Shown: one piece after another, positions 42,810 through 52,267 of the stretch
Layout of the letters: every line of letters starts with the position of its first letter
Position numbering within the stretch: the first letter of the stretch is position 1
Source of the DNA: Streptomyces sp. TP-A0356
GTDB taxonomy: Bacteria; Actinomycetota; Actinomycetes; Streptomycetales; Streptomycetaceae
Assembly (NCBI RefSeq): GCF_001417775.1
Contig: NZ_BBZJ01000015.1
Location: 62,001-126,000 of the forward strand
DNA length: 64,000 nucleotides
Reading direction: 5' to 3'
The notes under the pieces: model-generated
Told to the model about the DNA's origin: nothing
Databases searched by the model: none
What the model saw: only the letters and a program-made list of their open reading frames with translations
Program-made: the position numbers and the translations under genes

Positions 42810-43445
42810 CTAGAGATGGCAGTCCACGTCCACCACGCCCTCGACGCCCCGCACGAGGCGGACGGTCAGGGGGATCTGTTCGGTGTCCTGGACCTCACCG
42901 GTCAAGGTGACAACGCCGTCGGTGACCATGATGTGAATGGGTTCGACCGGGGCGGGGAAGAGCACGTCGACGATGTCGCGCCGGATCTCGTCCGCGATCT
43001 CGCTGTCCGGGCGCAGGAACACCTTGAGCAGGTCGGCGCGGCTGACGATGCCTTCGAGCATGCCTTCGTCGTTGACGACCGGAAGCCGTTTGATCTTGCG
43101 CTGAGCCATGATGCGGGCGGCCTGGGCGAGGGTGCTTCCGGGGTGTACGCCGGCGGCAGGCGAGGTCATCAGTTCCTCGGCGGTGAGCGCGCCGGCCTTG
43201 GCCAGGTCGGGCAGGCGATGGAGCTGTGTGAAGCGGTCGGGATCGCTGTCCCGGAACTCCTCCTTGGGCAGCAGGTCCGCCTCGGAGACGACACCGATCA
43301 CACGGCCTTCGCCTTCCAGCACGGGCAGCGCGCTGACCTTCCACTGCTCCATGAGCTTGACGATGTCCTTGAACGGGGCGTCACGGCCGACGGCGACGAC
43401 GGCGCGCGTCATCACATCGCTGACGACGTACGGGGTGCTGGGCAC
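42810..43445 (-). CDS. CBS-pair and BON domain protein, paralogue
   Basis: A 211-residue protein with the same layout: CBS 1 VSDVMTRAVVAVGRDAPFKD, CBS 2 AEELMTSPAAGVHPGSTLAQ, AARIMAQRKIKRLPVVNDEG, and a BON end IHIMVTDGVVTLTGEVQDTE. About 40 percent identical by eye to its convergent neighbour, with the shared string KVFLRPDSEI / QVFLRPDAEI. ATG 43445 follows GAGGAG. The palindrome at 43630-43645 lies 185 bp upstream and may control it. Confidence 0.9.
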   Translation of the reverse strand: MPSTPYVVSDVMTRAVVAVGRDAPFKDIVKLMEQWKVSALPVLEGEGRVIGVVSEADLLPKEEFRDSDPDRFTQLHRLPDLAKAGALTAEELMTSPAAGVHPGSTLAQAARIMAQRKIKRLPVVNDEGMLEGIVSRADLLKVFLRPDSEIADEIRRDIVDVLFPAPVEPIHIMVTDGVVTLTGEVQDTEQIPLTVRLVRGVEGVVDVDCHL

Positions 43446-43629
43446 GGTCTCCTCCTCGGGATGTCAGATGCGGCGAGGCACGACCAGACCGTGGCGCTCT
43501 ACCTTGTATGGCGCCCGGCCACTTCTGGGGCGGCTTGTCATCGTTTCTCCGCGGAATGCCGTGAGGGTTCCTGTTTCCAGCGTGGACGCGCGTCCGCCAC
43601 GGCACCACTGGCCGCCCGGTCCTGGCAGG

Positions 43630-43645
43630 GGGCCCTTCGGCCCCA
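43630..43645. promoter_or_regulatory. GGGGCC-CTTC-GGCCCC palindrome, copy 2
   Basis: A perfect 6-4-6 inverted repeat upstream of the leftward CBS-BON gene. Together with the site at 41590-41603 it forms a pair with the same arms and a NTTC spacer. The rest of the 43446-43793 gap shows no gene. Confidence 0.5.
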
Positions 43646-43793
43646 TCCTTGCGGGTGTGCGTACGTGGGGGGCGGGGCGAAGAGCTGATCAGGCCCCGCT
43701 CGGAGCCTCTCGGCTACTGGCAGTGCACACGTATTGGTCATGGCCGTCGGGGACCGCGCCCGCGACGCCTTCGGCCGCCCACTCGGCTGCGGC

Positions 43794-44732
43794 TCATTGC
43801 GGCGGCTCGGGGAAGACCAGCCGGAGTCTTTGAACTCTTCTGTTCACGCGGAACATGAGCCAGGCGAGGGTCGGCGGGCAGGGGTTGGTGGCGCCGACGG
43901 GGTTGGTGACGTCCATTTCCCAGATGGTGATGTCACGGCTGGCCACCACATGTCGCAGGCTCTGGCGTACCCCGGCTTCCAAGGTCTGTTGCATGACCGG
44001 GACGGGATGGGTGCGTTCTCCTTGCCGGCTGAGTGTGCCGACCAGTTCGGATTCCGCCGGCCACAACTCGGATATCCCCCGCGGCAGGGTGCCGCGCTCC
44101 GATGCCTGCAGAGTCGCCACGGCCTCCTGCCTGCTCTCCTCGGTGAGCACGGAAGCGTCGTCGTGCGCTTGAGTGGCGGTCGACAGCAGCACCCGGGCCA
44201 TTTTCCCCCTGGCCTGGTTGAGCCGACTTCGCACCGTGCCGACCGGTACCTCGCAAGCAGCGGCGATCTCCTGATAGGAGGTGATGCCGCTGAAATGGCG
44301 CAGCATCAGCACCAGCCGAAGCTGCGGCGGCAGTTCCTCCACCGCGTACCAGATCCAGTCACGCATCGCGTGCTGCTCGATGAGCCGCTCCGGGTGCGAC
44401 GTCTCGTGGTCGCGGAGCTGCAGGTGGTCAAGGCTGTCCAGCCCGGGCGTCTCCCTTGTGGCGCGTAGGCGCATGCGGGAGGTGTTGCGCACGACCGCCC
44501 GCAGCCACGCTCCCACGGCCGCCGGATCCCGTACGTCGCCGATGCGCCGCAGCGCCGTCAGCGCGGCATCCTGCATCGCGTCTTCCGCGTCGGGGCCGTA
44601 GCCGAGCAAGCTCATCGCCACCGCGCGCATCGGCGCCTGATGGCGGGCCAGCAACAGCCCGAGGGCTCCGGTCTCGCCGGACTGGGCCCTGCGTGTGAGT
44701 TCCTCATCCGTGGGTGGGTTGAGGGGCACCAT
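43794..44732 (-). CDS. RNA polymerase sigma factor, ECF type with C-terminal domain
   Basis: A 312-residue sigma factor. Region 2 spans residues about 25-90 (RHQAPMRAVAMSLLGYGPDA, EDAMQDAALTALRRI), region 4 about 133-180 (LPPQLRLVLMLRHFSGITSY, QEIAAACEVPVGTVRSRL). After this, 130 more residues form an NTF2/SnoaL-like domain ending in MFRVNRRVQRLRLVF, as in SigJ-group ECF factors that do without an anti-sigma partner. ATG 44732 follows GGAGG at ten bases. It is the last gene of a leftward run with SDR, carotenoid oxygenase and hydrolase genes, 26 bases after the SDR relic. Confidence 0.85.
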   Translation of the reverse strand: MVPLNPPTDEELTRRAQSGETGALGLLLARHQAPMRAVAMSLLGYGPDAEDAMQDAALTALRRIGDVRDPAAVGAWLRAVVRNTSRMRLRATRETPGLDSLDHLQLRDHETSHPERLIEQHAMRDWIWYAVEELPPQLRLVLMLRHFSGITSYQEIAAACEVPVGTVRSRLNQARGKMARVLLSTATQAHDDASVLTEESRQEAVATLQASERGTLPRGISELWPAESELVGTLSRQGERTHPVPVMQQTLEAGVRQSLRHVVASRDITIWEMDVTNPVGATNPCPPTLAWLMFRVNRRVQRLRLVFPEPPQ

Positions 44733-44758
44733 GAACTGAACGCCTCCGTGCCGACGCA

Positions 44759-45253
44759 TCACGAACCGTGTGCTGCTTGGGAGATGGAGTCCCACTTCTC
44801 CCACTCGGCGATGCGTGCGGGGTGGACCTTGCGCATCAGGTCGAGGGGGCCCTTGTCCAGGAAGATACGCCGTGCAGGATCCTCGGCGTCCACCACGGCG
44901 AGGATCGCCTCGCGGGTGGCGTGTGGGTCGGCGCGCTTTGACGCCGCGCTCAGCGAGTTGCCGGCGCGGAAGTCGTCGTACGCGCCAAGCCGTACGCGGT
45001 GGACCGCCGAAGAGCGACATCGAGTGATCCGAAGTGGTCGGCCGCCGCACGGACGGCCGCGAAGCCGGCCTTGCGGTCGGTGACGTCCAAGGCGACCGGC
45101 AGTTACCGCGTTGCCGTACCGCTCCACCAGAGGAGTGAGAGCGCCGGTGTCGCGCGCCGCGGCTGCGACCCGGTCGCCCCGCTCCAGCGCGGCTTCGTCC
45201 CACTCCCGCCCGAAGCCCCTGGACGTGCCGGTGATGAACCATGTCTTGGCCAT
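44759..45253 (-). pseudogene. SDR-family oxidoreductase, deleted and frameshifted
   Basis: Starts at ATG 45253 as MAKTWFITGTSRGFGREWDE with GDRVAAAARDTGALTPLVE, then shifts frame; LPVALDVTDRKAGFAAVRAA, ADHFGS continues in another frame, and the original frame returns for the end, ADPHATREAILAVVDAEDPA, RRIFLDKGPLDLMRKVHPAR. The middle, with the catalytic Tyr-x3-Lys and about 110 residues, is missing. A normal member has about 280 residues, here 164 codons remain. It was probably cotranscribed with the sigma-factor gene. Confidence 0.8.
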
Positions 45254-45387
45254 GGCCGAATTCGCCTTTCCATCGTCGCTCGACACCCGCCGGGCAGATC
45301 CTGGGCTTCGAGGCCCGGTTCGCCTTGGGTCTGAGCGTGATCGGGTCAGGTCTCGGAGGAGAACTGGCCTCTGGCGGCCGAAGCACT

Positions 45388-46757
45388 TCAGGGCCGGTGG
45401 ACGGGCTCCGGTAGCCAGCTTCCGTGGAAGCCGGCCGGGACGGGGTACGGCAGTTCCACCACTGCTTGGACGGAGAGCTCTGCGGCGTTGAGGACGAGCA
45501 GTTCCCCGGCCTCACCGTCGTCGTTCGAGATGAGCGACAGGAGCCGGCCCTCGTCCTCGCTGGTGCCGTCCGCCGCCGGTACGAAGACCGCCTCGCCGGC
45601 GTAACGGCTGCCGGGCGTCTGGTAGGCGTGACTGGTGTGGCGCGTGAGGTCGTGTTGGGCGATGCCGTCACCGGAGACGGTGTACAGGTAGCGGTTCGGG
45701 CGCCCGGTGAGGGTCTCGTTGTGTGTGGGGAACTCGGCTGCCCGGTCGTCCAGTCCGGACTCGGTGACGCGGCCGATAGCCGGGTCCAGCGTCCAGCGGT
45801 GCAGGACGGCGGGTGCCTGGGAGTGGCCCGGTTCCAGCACACCGGGCAGGCCGCTCGGGCCTGTGGGTCCGCCGATGTCCGCCCAGGCGTTCTGGAAGCC
45901 GGCGTGGTCGTAGCGCACCGCGTCCAGCACGATGCGCCCCTGCGCGTCCTCGTACGCGTTGCCGACGTGGAAGACGTAGCAGGGATCGACGTCGTACCAC
46001 CGCACGTCGGTGCTGCCGGGCGTGCGGGGCATGACTCCGAGCCGCGCGCCGTACTCCTCGTCCCACCGGTAGGGCATGCCGCCGCGCCCGGCCAGGGCGG
46101 GGTCGAAGACGACGGGCAGGTCCATCCAGACGATGTGGTGCTCGGTGATGGCGAAGTCGTGCATCATCGTCGGGCCCGGCACCTCGATCGGCCGGCTGTC
46201 GAGCAGCACTCCCTCCGCGGTGACCCGGTGGTAGGTGAGGTAGGGCGGGGTGAACCCGGTCCCGAACAGGTGGAGTTCGCCGGTGACCGGGTCCTCCTTG
46301 GGGTGAGCGGTCATCGCGGTGGTCAGCCGCCCGCCGAAGTCGTACGGTCCGACGGTCTCCAGCGATGGAGAGACCCAGTAGGGAAGGCCGACCTCGCACA
46401 GGGCCAGCACGGTGTCGGCGTGCCGGATCACGTGGGTGTTGGCGGGCGTCTCGGTCAGGTCGATGGTGAAGTCCTCGCGGATGAACGGATGTCCCTCCAA
46501 CTCCCGCGTGTGTACCGACCGGTTGCGGTACCACTCGGCACGTCCGTTCCGCAGGCGGATGCCGTGGAGCATGCCGGGACCGGTGAACCAGTGCCCCTTG
46601 TCCTGGCCGGGCAGTGGGTTGGGGCCGTTGCGCAGATAGCGGCCGTCCAGATCGGGCGGCAGGGAGCCCCGCACGGTGAGATCGGCCGCGTGTGTTCCTC
46701 GGGGACCGGGGCGAAGCGGCCCCTGAGATACAGGGGAAGAGCTGTCTGGTCGGTCAT
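45388..46757 (-). pseudogene. Carotenoid oxygenase family protein, frameshift near start
   Basis: The expected start is ATG 46757 after AAGGAAGG, MTDQTALPLYLRGRFAPVPE, EEHT, but one base is missing near 46690, and the rest is in another frame: VRGSLPPDLDGRYLRNGPNP onward to 45388 (428 codons open from GTG 46674). The remainder is intact, with the His residues of the iron site in AMTAHPKEDP, MMHDFAITEHHIVWMD, and FPTHNETLTG, plus a final FHGSWLPE. These dioxygenases cleave carotenoids or stilbenes. It is either a recent pseudogene, a sequencing error, or a gene that now starts at GTG 46674. Confidence 0.75.
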
Positions 46758-46869
46758 TCTGCCTTCCTTGTCGAGCCGCATGCGGATTCCGCGAGAGTCG
46801 CGGAATCCGATGGGGATGGCGAACGTCCTGGTGGCACCGGAACAGTCGTGGACTGTGCCGCGGATGTTG

Positions 46870-47120
46870 ATCTCGCCGTGGTGCGGGCCGCGTCCTCGAT
46901 CATGTCTGTGACGATGCCCGGGTGGCTGGTCATCGCCACGGGTGAGGCACCGGTCACCTCGACGATCCGGGCATGGGCGCGCCCGTGTTCGAGGCGTTCA
47001 AGAACGGTGTTCGTGATCACCGGGATCGGCCGCGGCGGTGGACACCGGAGGGGTGGCTGCCGCTGTGGTCGCGGCGCCCGTGGCGAGCAGGGCACGCAGC
47101 TGCTTGCGGAAGTTCCTCAT
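46870..47120 (-). pseudogene. Exported alpha/beta hydrolase, both ends kept, middle lost
   Basis: From ATG 47120 (ATGA overlap with the preceding hydrolase stop) the frame gives MRNFRKQLRALLATGAATTA, an export signal, and stops after 40 codons. In another frame starting at the same place on the DNA comes VITNTVLERLEHGRAHARIV, EVTGASPVAMTSHPGIVTDM, IEDAARTT, the C-terminal His region of an alpha/beta hydrolase. About 180 residues with the catalytic Ser are gone. It therefore once formed an operon with the intact hydrolase before it. Confidence 0.65.
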
Positions 47121-47821
47121 GCGGTGGTGGTTCCCGAGGTGGCCTTCTTGATGAGCGCGGCGACCTCGCCGGGCTTGGATACGTAGACGGCGTGGCTGCC
47201 GCCGGTCTCGGTCACCGTCGAGCCGGCCCGCTCGGCCATGGCGCGCTGGGCCGGTGGAGGGATCATGCGGTCGTCGGTGGCGACCAGGTAGAAGCTCGGC
47301 TTGGTGCGCCAGGCGGGCTGTCCGACCGTCCCGCCCAGGGCGTCCAGGCCCCAGGGAACTTGGGAGTCGGCCAGGAATCGTGCCTCGTCGGCGGGCAGGT
47401 CCCCGGCGAAGGATGCGGCGAACTTCTCCCGGTCCAGGAAGAGGAACCCCCCGCTGGGGGGCAGGATCGGCGGCATGGGAGCTCCGGGCGGAGGGTCGGC
47501 GATGAGGGTGTTCACGGACTCGCCCTTGTCGGGCGCGAACGCCGCGACGTACACGAGTGCGGTCACGTTCTGGTGATGGCCCGCTTCGGAGATCACCGCG
47601 CCGCCGTAGGAGTGTCCGACCAGCACGGTCGGGCCGTCCTGAGCGTCGAGTATCAGTTTGGTCGTGGCGACGTCACCTTCGAGCGAGAGCGTGGGGTTCT
47701 GGACCACGCTGACGGTGTAGCCGTCGGCGCGCAGCAGGTCGTAGACCCCTTTCCAGCCCGATCCGTCGACGAATCCGCCGTGGACGAGAACGACGTTCCT
47801 TGCTTCTGGGATGGTGCTCAC
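47117..47821 (-). CDS. Alpha/beta hydrolase
   Basis: A 234-residue cytosolic hydrolase. It opens with VVLVHGGFVDGSGWKGVYDL (oxyanion HGG loop), has the nucleophile elbow LVGHSYGGAVISEA near residue 80, a late acid loop ATDDRMIPPPAQRAMAERAG, and the catalytic His in GSHAVYVSKPGEVAALIKKA. This is the EstC/salicylate esterase-like group found widely in soil bacteria. GTG 47821 follows GAAGGAG at ten bases. It lies between a membrane protein gene and the hydrolase relic in the same direction. Confidence 0.9.
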   Translation of the reverse strand: MSTIPEARNVVLVHGGFVDGSGWKGVYDLLRADGYTVSVVQNPTLSLEGDVATTKLILDAQDGPTVLVGHSYGGAVISEAGHHQNVTALVYVAAFAPDKGESVNTLIADPPPGAPMPPILPPSGGFLFLDREKFAASFAGDLPADEARFLADSQVPWGLDALGGTVGQPAWRTKPSFYLVATDDRMIPPPAQRAMAERAGSTVTETGGSHAVYVSKPGEVAALIKKATSGTTTA

Positions 47822-47855
47822 GATGTGCTTGCTCCTTCGCGCCGTGAGTTCTTGG

Positions 47856-48461
47856 TCATACGGGGTTGCGGAATGCGTACGGAGGGGACGGCCTATCGGG
47901 GAAGGGCCGTGCCTGGGCCAGCAGTCGCGACTGGGCCCGGGCGGGGTAGACCTTCGTGAAGACGGCGGGGCCGACGAGGCCGGCGACATGGGCGGCGATG
48001 CCCACCCAGGCCGGGGCGTTCACCGCGCCGCAGACGGCCAGGCTGACGCCGATGAAGGTGAAGCCGGCGCCCCAGGCAGCGGTGATGTGGTTGTTGACCC
48101 GGATGAACTCCGGCATGTCCCAGTACTCTTGAGGTGTCTGGCGCCGGGCGATGCCCAGCGTGAAGGGGCGCCGGATCGCCAGGGTTCCCCAGGCGGTGGC
48201 GGCCAGCCAGCCGAAGGAGACGACGTCGGTGTGGTCCGCCACGGCCGAGTCCGGTTTGGTGACGGCCACGGCGCCGACGACGACGAAGTACGCGACGGTG
48301 CTGAGTTCCAGGATCAGAGCATCGAGGCCGACCCCGCGACGGCGGTCCTGCAACAGGAGCAGCAGTCCCGAGACGAGACCCGCTATCGCGCCCCAGCGCC
48401 AGTCGAAGGACGAGACGACGCCGGAGACGATCCAGGGGATGAACCCGCGCAGATAGCCCAT
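47856..48461 (-). CDS. Membrane protein of unknown function (201 aa)
   Basis: Six hydrophobic segments: FIPWIVSGVVSSF, AIAGLVSGLLLLL, LILELSTVAYFVVVGAVAV, DVVSFGWLAATAWGTLAI, then after the polar loop FTLGIARRQTPQEYWDMPEF, RVNNHITAAWGAGFTFIGVS and a last helix. I do not know the family. The conserved-looking loop PQEYWDMPEFIRVNNHITAA is a good search handle. ATG 48461 follows AAGGAA. First gene of the leftward run that goes on to the hydrolase (34 bp gap). Confidence 0.7.
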   Translation of the reverse strand: MGYLRGFIPWIVSGVVSSFDWRWGAIAGLVSGLLLLLQDRRRGVGLDALILELSTVAYFVVVGAVAVTKPDSAVADHTDVVSFGWLAATAWGTLAIRRPFTLGIARRQTPQEYWDMPEFIRVNNHITAAWGAGFTFIGVSLAVCGAVNAPAWVGIAAHVAGLVGPAVFTKVYPARAQSRLLAQARPFPDRPSPPYAFRNPV

Positions 48462-48829
48462 TGAGTATTCCTTGGTGAAATGAAATGGACGGCTGCGGAG
48501 GGGTGCTGTTCCGAAGCCGCTCAGTGACCGACACCGACTAGATGCGTGGCGGGGGTCAAAGTTCGAACATCGGAGTGTGACGCTCGTCACATGTCCGCTG
48601 TCGTTGGCTCCCAGGTCGGCGTCGCACTGCCGCACGAGACTGTGCGCGCATGGAAGGGCAGGAGCCGAGTGCGCTCGCTGCCGGGTGCTGGCGCACGGGC
48701 TGCGACAGCTGCTGGCCCTGGGCCATGACTTCCCGCAACGGGCGGCGACCGCAGCAGCCGTTGTCGCCGGACGGCGGCCGTGATGGGCAGTCCTGCGAGA
48801 CGAGCGCATGCCCCTCCAGTGTCTGAGTA

Positions 48830-49050
48830 GACACGCGCCGCGGCACAAGACGGTGCCGCGGCTCACCTCCGAACCGCGGCACCTCGCGACCAGTCCCGCA
48901 GGACCATCCGCTGGCCCACGGCGTTCCCCAAAACCCGCGAGCGATTCCCCACCGCCGCGCAGGCACAGCGATATGTCGTTGTTCATGCGCCGGCCGGGCA
49001 GCACCGCAGGGATGCCGGGAGGATGGGCGCGAGCATCGCGGCGGCCAGCC
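48830..49050 (-). pseudogene. Decarboxylase 3' end and downstream sequence, decayed copy B
   Basis: Near 49045 the minus strand encodes GIPAVLPGRRMNNDISLCLR, close to the C-terminal domain of the decarboxylase at 26976-28442. It then jumps, with about 80 bases missing, to GNAVGQRMVLRDWSRGAAVR ending at the SD-like GGAGGTGA, as after the intact gene. The start codon of the small ORF there is lost. The remaining 48462-48829 shows no gene; GTTCGAAC at about 48563 is a short palindrome. Confidence 0.65.
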
Positions 49051-49055
49051 GCTCG

Positions 49056-49484
49056 TCAGGGCAGCAGCTCCGCGAGATCCTTGGGAAGCACGGACTTGAT
49101 GTCCTCCCACTCGCCCTCTGTGACATGGCGGCTGAGGGCCCGCAGGACCGTCCGGGCCAGTTCCTCCATGCCGCCTTGGACCTCGTACGGGAACTGCTGC
49201 CGCAGACGCTCGAGGAACTCCTGCTTGCCGACTTTCTCCGGCGCTCGGTCCGGATCCCACCCCTCGTAGTAGAACCCGCGAACCAGCATGGGTAGCTGAG
49301 CCCCCAGATGCGCGGCTTCTTGCACGGTCAGGCGATCGCGGAGCAGGTGCAGAACCGACCTCAGGGCGGCATAGGACTGGTTCCGGCGCTCCTTGGGCCA
49401 TCCGTATGACTCTTCGATGTCCTTGAGGAGCCGATTGGTCTTGTCGACCGTCGTGTCGAATGAGGCGAAGCCCGTCTCAACCAT
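49056..49484 (-). CDS. DUF2267 domain protein
   Basis: A 142-residue soluble protein. The text FDTTVDKTNRLLKDIEESYG, RRNQSYAALRSVLHLLRDRL, TVQEAAHLGAQLPMLVRGFY, YEGWDPDRAP is the DUF2267 pattern, a small helical family found with stress and polyphosphate or CBS genes in actinobacteria. Its function is unknown. ATG 49484. It stands alone, its 3' end directly beside the decayed decarboxylase copy. The 49485-49837 stretch upstream holds no gene that I can support. Confidence 0.88.
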   Translation of the reverse strand: MVETGFASFDTTVDKTNRLLKDIEESYGWPKERRNQSYAALRSVLHLLRDRLTVQEAAHLGAQLPMLVRGFYYEGWDPDRAPEKVGKQEFLERLRQQFPYEVQGGMEELARTVLRALSRHVTEGEWEDIKSVLPKDLAELLP

Positions 49485-49837
49485 CGCTCAGTTCCTTGTC
49501 TCTACAGCGTGCGCGCAGCGTGCTGCTTAGGATTGCCTGTAGAGCGCCCAGGGAGCGCAACTCCCGGCGCTGTTCCACTCCTCCGCTCCGCCGTGACACT
49601 CGACCAGGCGTACACAGGGATGCGATGACGCCGGTCGGTTCCCAAGCGGTGCCCAGGATCTCGGCCGGACCCCCGTGCCGTCGTCGGCTCCCGGCGTCGG
49701 GTCGTCGCGGTGATCTCCAGCTCCCCGTCACAAGCAAGGTGCGACGCGTCAAAGATGCGTATGCTTCCCGGCGGTGTGCCGGGAAGTCTGGTCGGCGATG
49801 CGGTCAGTCATGCCGTCCGTCCAGTGAGGATCAGCCG

Positions 49838-51241
49838 TTGACGAAGCCCATCCGCGACCGGCGGTCCACTGCTGCTCGCATCGCTGCTCTGCTGCATGCC
49901 CAGCCGGTGCTGCTGGTTGCCTTCGCGTTCGCCGTAATGGCCGATCCCGTTTCGTCGGTCGCCTACGCGATCGAGGCCGCGCTGCGGGCGCTCCATGGTG
50001 ACCTGGGACTGCTGCTGCCGACGATGGGCCTGGTGGTCGGCCTGATCGCGCTCGTGATCGTCAACTACCACCAGCTGGTGGGCCGTTACCCGCAAGGCGG
50101 GGGCGCCGCTGCCGCCGCCGGGGAGGCGTTCGGCGAGGCGTGGGCATTCGTGCCGATCGGCGCGCTCTTCGTCGACTTCGTGCTGACCATCGCCATCAGC
50201 TCGTCGGCCGGCGCCTCCGCGATCATCGCGTACCTGCCCGCAGCGGCGCCGTGGCGCATTCCGCTCGCTCTCGCACTGACCGCAGGGGTGGCCGGGCTGA
50301 CCTGGTTCGGCCACCTGGGGCGGGCCGTCTTCGCGGTGATGACGCTCGCCTTCATCGCGATCACCGTGGCCGTACTCGTCGAAGGGCTGGGAGCACCGGT
50401 CCACCCCGTCGGCACGATCACGCACACTCCCCCGCACTCCGCCCCGCTCGCCGTGGCTCTCGCCTTCCCCGTCGCGATGGCGCTGGCCACCGGCGTCGAG
50501 GCACCGTCCTCGGCCATCGCGCAGCTCGGCCAGCTCGATGACAACGGCCGACGCCACTTCGGCCGGGTCACCTTGTGGCTGACCCTGGGCATCGTCGGTG
50601 CCATCACCCTGGGGCTGACCGCGGAAGCGGTCCACTTGAAGATCGGCATCCCGCCCGCCGACAGCACGCAGATCGCCGAACTGGCACGGCGAGCCGCTCC
50701 CGGCGAACTGTACGCCGTGTTCCAGCTGGTCACGGCCCTGTTGCTGCTGTCCGCCGCGTCGTCGTCCTTCCAGGCCGGCCCCGGCCTGCTCAAAGCACTC
50801 GCACGCCGCCACGGCACGGACGGCAGCGGTGGCACGGGGATCCTGCCCGCGGTGTGGGGCAAGACCAATCGCCACCACACCCCGTACTGGGGCGTCACGC
50901 TCTTACTCGCCGTCTCCGGCGCGGTCATCGCTGCCGCCGGCGGCCAGGACCAGCGCCTCGTGCTGTTCTACGCCGTGTCGGTCTTCATGTCGTTCCTGGC
51001 CGGACTGATCGCCATGGCCCGTTTCTCGGCCTGGGAAGGACGCCCGTTCCACTTGGTCGTGAATGTCGTCGGCGCGTTGGCTGTCACCTTCGTCCTGCTC
51101 ATCAACCTCGCCCGCGGGGAGCCCATCGCCTCCCTGGCAGCGGCGCTCCTCATCGCCGGGCTGCTGTACCGCCTGTGGGTGAAGGCGGGACGCCCGCGCG
51201 GCGTTCGGGACGTCGCCGCAGAGGCAGAACACGTCGAGTAG
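49838..51241 (+). CDS. APC-family amino acid permease
   Basis: A 467-residue transporter with twelve hydrophobic segments. The first helix is VLLVAFAFAVMADPVSSVAY (the unwound substrate-binding segment of APC proteins), then HQLVGRYPQGGGAAAAAGEA, and VAMALATGVEAPSSAIAQLG near the sixth helix. The substrate is unknown; related proteins carry amino acids or K+. The start is TTG 49838 with GTGAGGA seven bases upstream; the earlier in-frame starts have no SD. It is monocistronic. Confidence 0.87.
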   Translation: MTKPIRDRRSTAARIAALLHAQPVLLVAFAFAVMADPVSSVAYAIEAALRALHGDLGLLLPTMGLVVGLIALVIVNYHQLVGRYPQGGGAAAAAGEAFGEAWAFVPIGALFVDFVLTIAISSSAGASAIIAYLPAAAPWRIPLALALTAGVAGLTWFGHLGRAVFAVMTLAFIAITVAVLVEGLGAPVHPVGTITHTPPHSAPLAVALAFPVAMALATGVEAPSSAIAQLGQLDDNGRRHFGRVTLWLTLGIVGAITLGLTAEAVHLKIGIPPADSTQIAELARRAAPGELYAVFQLVTALLLLSAASSSFQAGPGLLKALARRHGTDGSGGTGILPAVWGKTNRHHTPYWGVTLLLAVSGAVIAAAGGQDQRLVLFYAVSVFMSFLAGLIAMARFSAWEGRPFHLVVNVVGALAVTFVLLINLARGEPIASLAAALLIAGLLYRLWVKAGRPRGVRDVAAEAEHVE

Positions 51242-51296
51242 AGCGCGGTGAGCACCGGCATGCGCAGCGTAGGCGTGGGCGCCGGGTTGCGCATCC

Positions 51297-52226
51297 TCAG
51301 CCGGCGCCTGTCAGCAGGTCCTGCGACAGCGTCCACAGGCGTCGTGCGTTGTCGGGTTCAACGGCGTACCGGGCGACGCCGTGCAGCGTGCCGGAGCGCC
51401 GGTCGACGACCTCGGTCTCGTTGCAGTCGACGAAGTAGCGGCCGCCGACACCATCGAGGAGGGGGGAGGTCGCGAGGAGAACGGAGGTTGCGGCGCCCTG
51501 CTCGACGGTCTTGATCAGGTGGGCAGGGACCCTGCCGCTGCCCCGGCCACCGGTGTGGCGTTGCAGGTTCGTGTAGATGGCGCCAGGCATCAGGGCGTTG
51601 GCGGTGATGTTGTCGCCGGCCCAGCGGCGGCTCGCCTCCACCGCGAAGAGGACATTGGCGGTCTTGGACTGACCGTAGGCGAGCCACGGATCGTAGGGGC
51701 GAAAGGCGAAGTTGACGTCGTCCCACACGATCGGTGACTGCTGGTGGCCGGTGGAACTCACGACGACGATACGGGCTTTGCCGTCGGCGGCCAGCGCGTC
51801 GTGCAGGCCGGTGGCGAGGGCGAAGTGGCCCAGGTGGTTGGTGGCGAACTGCCACTCCCAGCCCTGTTCGGTGTACTGCTCGGGGCAGGCCATGACGCCC
51901 GCGTTGTTCACCAGCACGTGCAGCGGGCCACGCCAGGCGGCGGTGAAGGCAGTGACGGACGCAGGATCGGCCAGGTCGAGGTGCGCGACATGCACCTCCT
52001 GGTTGCCGGTCGACCCGGTGATGTCCTTGGCGACGCGTTCGCCCGCCGCCACGTCCCGGACGGCGAGGGTGACTGCCGCACCGGTGGCGGACAGCGCGCG
52101 GGCCGTCTCTGCCCCGAGGCCGGAGGAGGCGCCGGTGACCACCACACGGCGGCCGGTGAGGTCGATCCCTTCCGCGACCTCGGCAGCCGTGCTGGAGAGA
52201 CCGAACGGGGTGGTGATGGCATTCAA
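51297..52226 (-). CDS. SDR-family oxidoreductase (retinol dehydrogenase-like)
   Basis: A 309-residue short-chain dehydrogenase. The NADP loop is VVVTGASSGLGAETARALSA near 28, LVNNAGVMACPEQYTEQG near 108, and the catalytic Tyr/Lys in WLAYGQSKTANVLFAVEASR near 186, all in the pattern of WWOX/retinol-dehydrogenase-like SDRs. The start is TTG 52226 after AAGGAG (six bases). It follows the next SDR gene by 41 bp in a leftward pair under probable control of the divergent LysR. Confidence 0.9.
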   Translation of the reverse strand: MNAITTPFGLSSTAAEVAEGIDLTGRRVVVTGASSGLGAETARALSATGAAVTLAVRDVAAGERVAKDITGSTGNQEVHVAHLDLADPASVTAFTAAWRGPLHVLVNNAGVMACPEQYTEQGWEWQFATNHLGHFALATGLHDALAADGKARIVVVSSTGHQQSPIVWDDVNFAFRPYDPWLAYGQSKTANVLFAVEASRRWAGDNITANALMPGAIYTNLQRHTGGRGSGRVPAHLIKTVEQGAATSVLLATSPLLDGVGGRYFVDCNETEVVDRRSGTLHGVARYAVEPDNARRLWTLSQDLLTGAG

Positions 52227-52267
52227 GATGAACTCCTTGCCGTGTGCTGAAGCGTGGGTGATGGCGT

